In this document: positions 16,421 to 24,222 of the stretch, one piece after another
Position numbering within the stretch: position 1 is the first letter of the stretch
How the letters are laid out: every line of letters starts with the position of its first letter
Source of the DNA: Rhodospirillales bacterium
Lineage (GTDB): Bacteria > Pseudomonadota > Alphaproteobacteria > Rhodospirillales > Shumkoniaceae
Length of the DNA: 64,000 nucleotides
Assembly (NCBI GenBank): GCA_028281785.1
Contig: JANQJG010000098.1
Span: forward strand, 1 to 64,000
Direction of reading: 5' to 3'
Position numbers and translations under genes: made by a program
The notes under the pieces: generated by a model
The model's input: the letters and a program-made list of their open reading frames with translations, nothing else
The model's database searches: none
Told to the model about the DNA's origin: nothing

Positions 16421-17422
16421 TCAAACGCTAGTTGACCTGAGCGTGTTCCGTTCGATCAGCTCGCAAGGAAGAAGCTTGACTTCCGACGGGTAGGCCGGAT
16501 TTTCCACCAACCGATCGATCAGCTCGATCGAAGTCAGGATGATGTCTTTGAACGGCTGGCGGATCGTGGTCAAACGGTAGGCCGACCAACTTGCCATCGA
16601 CATGTCGTTGAAGCCGACAAACCCCAGCTCTTCGGGGATCGCGATGCCGCGATCCCTTGCGGCATCCATGGCCCCCATACAAATCAGGTCATCCCCGCAG
16701 AAAACCGCCTCGACCTCGAATTCGTCCAGCAAGCTCTTCATGGCGCGACGGCCGGCATTGTAGGTGTACCCCTCCGCGTACCGGATGACGGAACTCCGGA
16801 GACCGATCTTTGCGGATCTGCGTTCAAATCCCGCAAGCCGGTCCTGCGTCGAGGTCGAGGTCTTCGGTCCTCCCAGAAACGCGACGTCTCGGTAGCCATG
16901 GTCGAACAGAGCCTGCGCCACCATTTCACCGCAGGCGATGTTGTCGATTCCGACGATATGGAAATCCGGGTTCGGGCTGGCGCGGCCGAAGGTATGGACC
17001 ACGGGAACCCTGGCATCCTTGAAAGCCGTCAAATATCCCTGCGGCAGCGTTGAAGACGCGATGATGACGCCGTCCACGTTGTATTGATGCAGCATGCGCA
17101 CAAAGGCCTGGGGGTCGCTTTCGTCGGTCAGGTTGACGATCAGAGGCCGCAAACCGCGTTCCTGCAATGCGCGCGTATACAGGTCGAACACTTCCACAAA
17201 AACGGGGTTTTGGTAGTTGTTGGCCACAAGTCCGATCAGCTTGGTCCGGCTGGTGGCAAGCGAGCGGGCGATCAGGCTGGGGCTGTAATCCAGCTCCCGC
17301 GCAGCCTTGAGCACCTTTTCCCGCATTTTTTTGGAAACGCTCGCTCCCTCGGTGAAGGTTCGCGATACCGCGGACCGGGAAACGCCCGCGCGTTCCGCCA
17401 CATCTTTCAGCGTGACCGCCAT
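16421..17422 (-). CDS. LacI-family regulator of the inositol genes
   Basis: The 333-residue product has the LacI DNA-binding head at residues 1-60 (TLKDVAERAGVSRSAVSRTF, then the hinge YSPSLIARSLATSRTKLIG) and a periplasmic-binding-type effector domain with GFVGFNDMSMASWSAYRLTT near the C-terminus. It is divergent from the second Gfo/Idh gene, and between them lies a copy of the perfect palindrome TTGCAACCGGTTGCAA. The same palindrome sits at the iolD/iolE promoters. This strongly suggests that it represses the whole locus and is released by inositol or an early intermediate. Most characterised IolR regulators are RpiR or DeoR/GntR types, so a LacI version is a different regulatory solution. 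Confidence 0.9.
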   Translation of the reverse strand: MAVTLKDVAERAGVSRSAVSRTFTEGASVSKKMREKVLKAARELDYSPSLIARSLATSRTKLIGLVANNYQNPVFVEVFDLYTRALQERGLRPLIVNLTDESDPQAFVRMLHQYNVDGVIIASSTLPQGYLTAFKDARVPVVHTFGRASPNPDFHIVGIDNIACGEMVAQALFDHGYRDVAFLGGPKTSTSTQDRLAGFERRSAKIGLRSSVIRYAEGYTYNAGRRAMKSLLDEFEVEAVFCGDDLICMGAMDAARDRGIAIPEELGFVGFNDMSMASWSAYRLTTIRQPFKDIILTSIELIDRLVENPAYPSEVKLLPCELIERNTLRSTSV

Positions 17423-17518
17423 CGAACTCCTAACTTCTTAAACGACCGTGCAGCTTTAGGCGAAAGAACACTATTCCAGCGATGCATGGCATGCATATTG
17501 AAAGCATCATAGGATTTT

Positions 17519-17534
17519 TTGCAACCGGTTGCAA
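17519..17534. promoter_or_regulatory. Second LacI-type operator (autoregulatory)
   Basis: TTGCAACCGGTTGCAA occurs again, identical over 16 bp to 14155-14170. It lies 97 bp upstream of the LacI gene and 109 bp upstream of the second Gfo/Idh gene, so it can control both. Confidence 0.85.
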
Positions 17535-17642
17535 ATCGGCTTTCGTCGTGTTTTACTTTGCTGCCTCGTCACGCGGGTTCTGGTGCTGGCATGAGTCACC
17601 CGGAGCAAAAGGCTATAATTTCATTTTGCTTGTGGAGTGGTC

Positions 17643-18770
17643 ATGGCGAAGCTGGGTATCGGTATCGTTGGCGGCGGATATATGGGCAAGGCGCACGCGG
17701 TCGCCTACGCCGCCGTTGGCGCCGTTTTCGACACGCCCCTGCGCCCTTCTCTGGCGATGATCTGCACGACCACGGAGAGCGGCGCGGCGGAAAAGGCCAG
17801 GTCCTATGGTTTCGACAGATCAACCGTCGACTGGCGGATGCTCGTGGCCGATCCGTCGGTGGACGCGGTGGTCATCGCATCGCCCCAGGAAACGCATCGC
17901 GACATCGCGCTGGCCAGCTTCGCGCTCGGAAAGCCGGTGTTTTGCGAGAAACCTCTGGGGACCGGCCTCGAGGATGGCCGCGCGATGCTCAAGGCCGCCG
18001 AGGCCGCCGGTGTCGTCAACATGGTTGGCTTCAACTACATCCGCACGCCGGCTTCGCAGCTCGCTCGCGACATCATCGCCTCGGGCGAGATCGGCGAGAT
18101 TACCTATTTCCGCGGTGAACATACGGAGGATTTTCTGGCCGACAGGACAGCCCCGGCATCCTGGCGCACCCGGGGCCGCGCCAACGGCTGCATGGGCGAC
18201 TTGGCCCCCCACATGGTGAACGGCGCGCTGGCCCTGGCCGGCCCCATCGAATCGCTCGTGGCCGATATCGAAACCGTGCACGCCGAGCGGCCCGGACCGC
18301 GTGGCGGACGTGAAGCCGTCGACAATGACGATCAGGGGCAGTTTCTGTGCCGCTTCGAAAACGGGGCCATGGGCGCGATCTTTATCAGCCGCATCGCCAC
18401 GGGACGCAAGATGGGCTACGCCTACGAGGTTTTCGGCAACAAGGGCGCGATCCGCTTCGACCAGGAAGACCAGAACTCACTCTGGTTGTGCAAGGGGGGA
18501 GCCGCCCCCGGGCGCGATGGGTTCACGCGGATCCTCACCGGCCCCGAGCATCCGGACTACCTGGCCTTTTGCCAGGGACCCGGCCATGGCACCGGCTACC
18601 AGGACCAGATCATCATCGAGGCCAAGGACTTCCTACGGGCCATCGAAACCGGCGAATCCGTCTGGCCCACCTTCCGCGACGGCTTGGCGGTCAGCGAGGT
18701 CATCGCCGCCGCCTGGAGATCGAGCGGAGAGAAACGCTGGGTTTCCGTCGATGAAATCCGAAAAGGATGA
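17643..18770 (+). CDS. Gfo/Idh/MocA oxidoreductase, second inositol dehydrogenase candidate
   Basis: A 375-residue dehydrogenase with Rossmann motif GIGIVGGGYMGKAHA, Lys in CEKPLGTG, and Asp/His in GDLAPHMVN (D-x3-H). The middle part includes FNYIRTPASQLARDII, typical of the family's substrate face. The start ATG at 17643 follows GTGGAG; an in-frame GTG two codons upstream is possible. It is driven from the promoter carrying the second LacI operator, so it belongs to the inositol regulon though separated from iolE by 2.5 kb. It may oxidise a different inositol isomer or a related cyclitol. Confidence 0.88.
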   Translation: MAKLGIGIVGGGYMGKAHAVAYAAVGAVFDTPLRPSLAMICTTTESGAAEKARSYGFDRSTVDWRMLVADPSVDAVVIASPQETHRDIALASFALGKPVFCEKPLGTGLEDGRAMLKAAEAAGVVNMVGFNYIRTPASQLARDIIASGEIGEITYFRGEHTEDFLADRTAPASWRTRGRANGCMGDLAPHMVNGALALAGPIESLVADIETVHAERPGPRGGREAVDNDDQGQFLCRFENGAMGAIFISRIATGRKMGYAYEVFGNKGAIRFDQEDQNSLWLCKGGAAPGRDGFTRILTGPEHPDYLAFCQGPGHGTGYQDQIIIEAKDFLRAIETGESVWPTFRDGLAVSEVIAAAWRSSGEKRWVSVDEIRKG

Positions 18771-18986
18771 GGCACGGGCCCGAGGCGGCTTCACCAAACA
18801 TGCGCCGCTTCGTGACAAAGTCGCCCCTCCCCCTTAACCGGATCCCGCTGTTAAGTCAGAGGAGCTCGGCACCGGAATCCTGGGAAGGATGGGATGAGCG
18901 GATGCCCGGTAAGCGCTTTTCAATCGAGCGGATCATCGACTATTTACGGGAGGGCGGAAGCTCGTATTTTCGATCGGCCAACTTAA

Positions 18987-19772
18987 ATGGGTGAATCCGA
19001 CGGACAGAAAACAAAGTGTTGCGGGGAATCGACAATCTTGACCACTCAGATTGAAATTGCGAAGCGCGCTTTGGGACTGCTGGACCTCACATCGCTGGGC
19101 GAGGACGACGGTGACGCGACCGTTTCCGCGCTCTGCGAGCGAGCCTACGGTCCCTGGGGCGCGGTGGCGGCGGTGTGCGTTTGGCCGCGTTTCGTCTCCC
19201 TGTGTCGGCAACGACTGGCGGAAACGGAGATTCGGGTAGCGGCCGTCGCCAACTTCCCCGAGGGGTCCGACGACATCCCGCGTGCCGTGGCGGAGACCAA
19301 GGAGATCCTCGATGCCGGCGGCGACGAGGTCGACGTGGTTTTGCCCTATGACGCATGGCTGAACGGCCGACGCGAGCAGGCGCGGGAGCTGGTGTCCCGC
19401 TGCAAGGAGGCCTGCGGGCCGGAGGGGCACCTCAAAGTCATCCTGGAAACGGGCCGCCTGGGCTGCGCCGAGAACGTGGCGGCCGCCGCGCGGGACGCCC
19501 TGGATGCGGGTGCCGACTTTATCAAGACATCGACCGGAAAGACCGAAAAGTCGGCCACCCCGGAGGCCGCCGCGGTCATGCTGGCGGCCATCCGCGAGGC
19601 CGGGTTGGCGGTTGGTTTCAAGGCGGCGGGCGGGATTCGTACGGTCCAGGATGCCGGCATTTATTTGGGTTTGGCGGATCTCATCATGGGGCCGGAATGG
19701 GCAAGCCCAGCCACCTTCCGGCTCGGCGCGAGCAGTCTGCTCGACAACCTCCTCGCCGAAACAGCTGAGTAG
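18987..19772 (+). CDS. deoC: Deoxyribose-phosphate aldolase family protein
   Basis: The 261-residue product is a class I aldolase of the DeoC family. The Schiff-base Lys is in DFIKTSTGKTEKSAT and the second catalytic Lys in VGFKAAGGIRT, with an upstream Asp in EVDVVLPYDAW. E. coli DeoC splits 2-deoxyribose-5-phosphate to acetaldehyde and glyceraldehyde-3-phosphate. The first 17 residues are not conserved in the family, and a TTG at 19038 could be the true start. It leads a rightward unit with an amidohydrolase 12 bp later. The link between a DeoC aldolase and an amidohydrolase is unusual, so it may act on a non-nucleoside sugar phosphate. Confidence 0.88.
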   Translation: MGESDGQKTKCCGESTILTTQIEIAKRALGLLDLTSLGEDDGDATVSALCERAYGPWGAVAAVCVWPRFVSLCRQRLAETEIRVAAVANFPEGSDDIPRAVAETKEILDAGGDEVDVVLPYDAWLNGRREQARELVSRCKEACGPEGHLKVILETGRLGCAENVAAAARDALDAGADFIKTSTGKTEKSATPEAAAVMLAAIREAGLAVGFKAAGGIRTVQDAGIYLGLADLIMGPEWASPATFRLGASSLLDNLLAETAE

Positions 19773-19784
19773 CAAAGGCTAAAA

Positions 19785-21326
19785 ATGGAAGCGACGACGT
19801 TGGTTCGCGGACGATACGTCCTGGAAGGCCTCGACGGGGACCGCCCCCTCGTTCATGAAGACGCGGCAGTTCTACTGAACGGTGACAAGGTTAGCGAGAT
19901 CGGTCCCTTCGATACCCTGAAAGATCGAAATCCGGGCGCCAAAATTGTCGGAACGGCCGAATCCGCCGTGATTCCCGGCCTCATCAACGCCCATCACCAT
20001 ATCGGCCTGACCCCTCTCCAACTGGGATCGCCCGACCATCCGCTGGAACTCTGGTTCGCGAGCCGGCTGGCGTTGCGCGACGTGGATCTGTATCTCGACA
20101 CCCTCTACTCGGCCTTCGAGATGATCGCCTCCGGCGTCACCACGGTGCAGCACCTACACAGCCGGGCCCCCGGCGGGCCGGAGCAGATCCTGCATGCGGC
20201 GGGGGAAGTGATTCGCGCCTACCGGGACATCGGCATGCGCGCTTCCTATTCCATCGCGCTCCGCGACCAGAACCGGCTGGTCTATGAGTCGGACGAGGCG
20301 TTTCTCCAGCGGCTTCCCGAAAGCCTGAGGCCGGAGATGGCGGAGTACTTTCGCCGTTTCACCATGCCGCTCGACGAGCAGGTCGCGGTGTTCGGGGATC
20401 TGCACGGAGCCTACAAGGGCGAACCGCGAACCCGCGTTCAGCTCGCGCCGGCCAATCTCCACTGGCTGTCGGATGCGGCCTTGGAGGCCGCCGCCGAGAT
20501 GGCCGAGCGCTTCGACGTTCCCATGCATATGCATCTGGTCGAAACGCCCTACCAGAAGATCTATGCACAGAAACGGACCGGCGGGACCGCCTTCGCCCAT
20601 TTGCATCGCTTCGGCCTGACAGGGCCCCGCATGACCATCGGCCACGGAACCTGGATGACCGAAGCCGACATCGAGCTTTGCGCCGACACGGGCACCTGCC
20701 TGTGTCACAACTGCAGCTCCAACCTGCGCCTGAAGAGCGGCATCGCGCCCGTCAACCGGTATCTGGAGCGCGGGGTCGCCGTCGCCATCGGAATCGACGA
20801 GGCGGGGATCAACGACGACCGCGACATCCTTCAGGAGATGCGTCTGGTCCTCAGGATGCATCGGGTTCCGGGGCATGGGTCGCCGTTTCCGACCCCGCCG
20901 CAGGTCCTCCGCATGGCCACCGAGCATGCCGCGAAAACGACTCCATTCGCGGCTGAGATCGGACGGCTGTCGCCGGGTCTCGCGGCGGACCTGACGGTCC
21001 TCGACTGGCGGGCGGTCACCCGTCCCTATCAGAGCGGCGATATCCCCTTCGTCGACGTGCTGGTGCAGCGCGCCAAATCCACATCCGTCCGCTCGGTGAT
21101 GGTGGCCGGAGAGCTGATCTACGATGACGGACGGTTCACCCGCGTCGACCGCGATGCCGCTCTCGACGAGATCGAAGCGCGCCTGGCCGCGCCGCTGACC
21201 GAGGCCGAGGAGCGCCGCCGCGCCTTGGCGCGGGAGGTCTTCCCCTATGTGGCGGCGTTCTATGCGGACGAGTCATGGGCTGTGCGGCCGGAGAAACCCT
21301 TCTATCGGTGGAACGACCGGGCGTGA
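19785..21326 (+). CDS. Amidohydrolase-superfamily enzyme (chlorohydrolase/deaminase type)
   Basis: A 513-residue metal-dependent hydrolase. The first metal motif is PGLINAHHHIGLTP (HxH), then MHMHLVETPY (His), TIGHGTWMTEADI (His) and GIDEAGINDDRD (Asp), the mononuclear-metal pattern of the AtzA/TrzN, guanine deaminase and SAH-deaminase subgroup. Such enzymes deaminate or dechlorinate purine- or triazine-like rings or N-heterocycles. The C-terminus returns to the beta-sandwich with GLAADLTVLDW. It lies 12 bp after deoC and 22 bp before a PuuE-like deacetylase, suggesting that ring-type nitrogen compounds are substrates. Exact substrate unknown. Confidence 0.85.
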   Translation: MEATTLVRGRYVLEGLDGDRPLVHEDAAVLLNGDKVSEIGPFDTLKDRNPGAKIVGTAESAVIPGLINAHHHIGLTPLQLGSPDHPLELWFASRLALRDVDLYLDTLYSAFEMIASGVTTVQHLHSRAPGGPEQILHAAGEVIRAYRDIGMRASYSIALRDQNRLVYESDEAFLQRLPESLRPEMAEYFRRFTMPLDEQVAVFGDLHGAYKGEPRTRVQLAPANLHWLSDAALEAAAEMAERFDVPMHMHLVETPYQKIYAQKRTGGTAFAHLHRFGLTGPRMTIGHGTWMTEADIELCADTGTCLCHNCSSNLRLKSGIAPVNRYLERGVAVAIGIDEAGINDDRDILQEMRLVLRMHRVPGHGSPFPTPPQVLRMATEHAAKTTPFAAEIGRLSPGLAADLTVLDWRAVTRPYQSGDIPFVDVLVQRAKSTSVRSVMVAGELIYDDGRFTRVDRDAALDEIEARLAAPLTEAEERRRALAREVFPYVAAFYADESWAVRPEKPFYRWNDRA

Positions 21327-21348
21327 CTCAGTAGGCGGTAGTGCGGGC

Positions 21349-22278
21349 ATGGACAGGCGGGATCTCCTTGGATATGGCGGCGATTGGCCCGATCTGCGCT
21401 GGCCGGGGGAGGCCCGAGTTGCAGTTTCGCTGGTGGTCAATGTGGAGGAGGGAGCCGAGCTTTCCATCGCCGACGGCGACGAGCGGAACGAGAGCGTCTA
21501 CGAGGCACGGGAAGAGGTCGTGGACACCGTCGACCCGTGCATGGAGAGTCATTTCGGCTATGGTCCCCGGGCGGGCTATTGGCGGATCGTCGACATCCTC
21601 GCCGATCATGGCGTTCCCGCCACCTTTTCCTGCTGCGGCCGCGCCGCCGAACGCCTTCCCTGGCTGATCCGAGATGCGGTCGGCCGTGGTCACGAGATCA
21701 GCTGCCATGGATGGCGCTGGGAAACCCACGCGCTTATGGAGCCCGAAGCGGAGCGGGAAGTCATCGCCCGCACCCATGCCGCCATCTCGCAAGCGGCCGG
21801 AATCGCTCCCGTCGGTTGGCACACCCGGTCGGCATCGACGGCGAACACCCGCCGGCTTCTCGTCGAACATGGCGGGTTTCTCTATGACTCCGACGCTTAT
21901 GACGACGACTGCCCGTACCTAGTCAGACAGGGCGATGTCGATCACGTGGTGCTGCCCTATGCATTCGACACCAACGACATGCGGTTCCAGCCGGGTGGCG
22001 GTTTTGTCCACGGCGAGGACTTCACCCGGTACTGCGTCGCCGCGTTCGAACGGCTGAGGCGCGAGGGGGCGGACGCGCCGCGTATGATGTCGGTCGGCCT
22101 GCATCTGCGTCTGATCGGCCGGCCGGCGCGGATCAACGCCCTCGACGATTTCCTGAAAGCCGTCAGGAACGGCGGTGGCGCCTGGTTCGCCACCCGCTCG
22201 ATGATCGCCCACCACTGGCGGGCGGGTGTCAGCCTCCCGGCTTGGCTGCCCCGGTCACCCGAAACCACGGACTCATAA
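21349..22278 (+). CDS. Polysaccharide deacetylase-family protein (PuuE-like), copy A
   Basis: The 309-residue product has the NodB-type fold as seen in PuuE, a polysaccharide-deacetylase-related allantoinase: VVNVEEGAELS near the N-terminus, FSCCGRAAERLP, GHEISCHGWRWETH, YDSDAYDDDCPY and GLHLRLIGRPARI. PuuE opens the hydantoin ring of allantoin, or acts on other cyclic ureides or amides. The frame opens about 34 codons upstream within the amidohydrolase gene; I start at the ATG at 21349, 22 bp after the amidohydrolase stop. Its 3' end overlaps the convergent racemase-like gene by 6 bp. A paralogue lies at 22928-23851 on the other strand. Confidence 0.82.
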   Translation: MDRRDLLGYGGDWPDLRWPGEARVAVSLVVNVEEGAELSIADGDERNESVYEAREEVVDTVDPCMESHFGYGPRAGYWRIVDILADHGVPATFSCCGRAAERLPWLIRDAVGRGHEISCHGWRWETHALMEPEAEREVIARTHAAISQAAGIAPVGWHTRSASTANTRRLLVEHGGFLYDSDAYDDDCPYLVRQGDVDHVVLPYAFDTNDMRFQPGGGFVHGEDFTRYCVAAFERLRREGADAPRMMSVGLHLRLIGRPARINALDDFLKAVRNGGGAWFATRSMIAHHWRAGVSLPAWLPRSPETTDS

Positions 22279-22935
22279 AGGCGAGCCGTCCCCCAGCAAC
22301 GCCGCGACCCGGCGAACCGCGGCGGGGACGGGCTCGATAATCGGCACGGAAAAGAGCGGCCTGAGGTCGCGTGCGGCTTCCGCCAGCGGTCCACCGCCGA
22401 TGACCACGGCCTCCGCACCGTCGATGTCGATCGCGGCCCGAACCGCCGCTTCGAGGGCGGTGAGCAGCCGCTCGGGATCGGACATGACGATTTGGGGGTC
22501 GCCTTCCGTCAGCCGGACCGAGACCAGGCCGTCGCCGAACCCGTAGTCCCGCGCGCAACGTTTGATCGCGGGGGCGAGGTCGGCCGTGGTCGTGGCGACG
22601 GAAAAGCGTCGGCCGGCAGCGGCGGCTTCGGCCATGCCGGCCTCGGCAATGCCGACGACCGGAATGGAGGTCAGGCGGCGGGCCGCCATGAGGCCCGGAT
22701 CGCCAAAGGCGGAGACGATCGCGGCGTCGGCGGCTGGCCCGGCCTCGCGAAACAACTCGGAGACGGCCTCGGCCGCCACGGTCAGGCCGGCTTCGTCGGT
22801 GATAAGAGGAACGCCATGCGAGACCGTCGCCCCGACAACGGTCAAGCCGCCGGTTGCCGCCGCCTTGGCGATGGCGACCATGCGCGCGGTGGTTCCGGCA
22901 TCGGTGTTGGGATTGACGAGCAGGACCTCAGGCAT
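22273..22935 (-). CDS. Asp/Glu/hydantoin racemase-like protein without catalytic cysteines
   Basis: The 220-residue product has the fold signatures of hydantoin/allantoin racemases: LLVNPNTDAGTTARM at the start, VSAFGDPGLMAARRL, VVGIAEAGMAEA and VVIGGGPLAEAARDL. In active racemases the two catalytic cysteines sit in a CFxDPG motif and a GCxG motif. Here the positions are Ala (VSAFGDPG) and Gly (VIGGGPL). The general architecture is kept while both acid/base residues are lost, so this is either a non-catalytic homologue, a binding subunit, or an enzyme with another mechanism. It overlaps the deacetylase B gene by 8 bp (co-transcribed) and the convergent deacetylase A gene. Confidence 0.78.
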   Translation of the reverse strand: MPEVLLVNPNTDAGTTARMVAIAKAAATGGLTVVGATVSHGVPLITDEAGLTVAAEAVSELFREAGPAADAAIVSAFGDPGLMAARRLTSIPVVGIAEAGMAEAAAAGRRFSVATTTADLAPAIKRCARDYGFGDGLVSVRLTEGDPQIVMSDPERLLTALEAAVRAAIDIDGAEAVVIGGGPLAEAARDLRPLFSVPIIEPVPAAVRRVAALLGDGSPL

Positions 22936-23851
22936 GGTCGTGGCCCAATCGCTGGGGAGGGGCCACCTCGCGGAAGGCTTCCGAGATGTCGAGGCGTCGC
23001 GCGATCCAGATCCGATCGCCGAGATCGGCCAACATCGAGAAGATCTCCTGGGCCGCGCGGAATCGCGCGGGGCGACCGCAGATCCGAAGGTGGAAACCGA
23101 TATTGAGGAGGCGCGGCTTGCCGGCTTCGGCCTCGGTCAGCAGGACCTGCAGGGCATCGCGAACATAGTCGATCATTTCCGACGACCGGGCAAAACCGTT
23201 GGGATGGAAGAACTTCATGTCGTTGCTGTCGAGCGCGTAAGGGACGACCAGCAGCGGCCCGCCGGCGACATCGAGATCCCAGTAGGGCAGGTCGTCATCG
23301 AAGGCGTTCGAGGTGTAGACAAAGCCCCTCGCGGCCAGCAACTCGCGGGTCCAGATACTCTCGCTCCCACGGCAGAAGAAGCCGAGCGGGCGCTGGCCCG
23401 TCGCGGCCTCGGTGACCTCGATGCAACGATCCAGGTCGGCCGCCTCCGACTCGCGATCGGCATAGTCGGAACTGGGGCGCCACCGCCAGCCATGACATGC
23501 AGGCTCGTGCCCCCTGCGCACGACTTCCGCCGCCAAACCGGGAACGCGCTCGACAGCGCGTCCGCAGAGGAAGAACGTCGCCGGCAGGTCCCGCGCGTCG
23601 AGCGCGTCCAGAAAACGCCACAGGCCCGCGCGCATCCCGTAGGCGAAGATCTGCTCCTGCCCGATATCGCGGGTGCCGGGTTCGACAACACTGAGCACCT
23701 CGCCCATCCGTTCCGAGGCGGCGTCGCCGTCGCCGACCTGAAGCTCCGCGCCTTCCTCGAAGTTGACGACGACGGACACGGCCAGACGCGCGCCGTTGGG
23801 CCAGGAAAAGTCGGGCGGGTTGCCCGCGTATCCGCGCAGGTCACGATGCAT
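22928..23851 (-). CDS. Polysaccharide deacetylase-family protein (PuuE-like), copy B
   Basis: A 307-residue paralogue of the protein at 21349-22278: VVNFEEGAELQ, FFLCGRAVERVP, GHEPACHGWRWRPS, YTSNAFDDDLPYW, NIGFHLRICGRPARF. The second position of the metal/His motif differs from copy A (ACHGWRWRPSSDY against SCHGWRWETH). It reads leftward, opposite to copy A, and its 3' end overlaps the racemase-like gene by 8 bp. Its start faces the SIS-domain operon across a 371-bp region, so the two units are divergent. It probably acts on a cyclic ureide, lactam or N-acyl substrate; which one is not clear. Confidence 0.82.
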   Translation of the reverse strand: MHRDLRGYAGNPPDFSWPNGARLAVSVVVNFEEGAELQVGDGDAASERMGEVLSVVEPGTRDIGQEQIFAYGMRAGLWRFLDALDARDLPATFFLCGRAVERVPGLAAEVVRRGHEPACHGWRWRPSSDYADRESEAADLDRCIEVTEAATGQRPLGFFCRGSESIWTRELLAARGFVYTSNAFDDDLPYWDLDVAGGPLLVVPYALDSNDMKFFHPNGFARSSEMIDYVRDALQVLLTEAEAGKPRLLNIGFHLRICGRPARFRAAQEIFSMLADLGDRIWIARRLDISEAFREVAPPQRLGHDHA

Positions 23852-24222
23852 CTTCTATCATCTCTTCGTCATGTGCATGGGGAAAGGAGGCTTGCCAACG
23901 TTCCGATCTGCCACCGAAATGTGCAATCAGGAAAAAATCGGGTCGGGATGATCAATTGTTGAACAGGGTGAGTTTGTTACATATATTTTTCCCGTACGGA
24001 GATTGACACAGCATGCGGATCTTAGGCTTGCGTTCAGGAACGGCCAAGTGGGCGCGGGGGAAGATGTTCAAAACCCCGTCGCGATCCTGTCGCGCCTTTG
24101 TCTCGCTTTTGGCTGCCACCCAAAGAACCTGCTTCTGATCATATCGGGAGAGCGGTCTCCCGTGGGTCAGCGTTCGCGGTGTCGCGAGCGTCGGATGTTC
24201 GTTTTTTCGGACGCGAAGCAGA
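23852..24222. promoter_or_regulatory. 371-bp divergent promoter region, no gene seen
   Basis: This region lies between deacetylase B (leftward) and the SIS/ABC operon (rightward) and should hold both promoters. An AT-rich part (about 23945-24000: GTTGAACAGGGTGAGTTTGT, then TACATATATTTTTCC) is the likeliest core. A GGTCTCCCGTG-rich part follows. Several open frames of 80 codons cross it, but none has a convincing start or family match. No operator palindrome was recognised. Confidence 0.4.

Noticed and set aside
18904-18990. Possible IS3 orfA start (MPGKRFSIERIIDYLRE)
   Set aside because: Seventeen residues resemble IS3-type orfA starts, but nothing follows that supports a transposase; too short to call.
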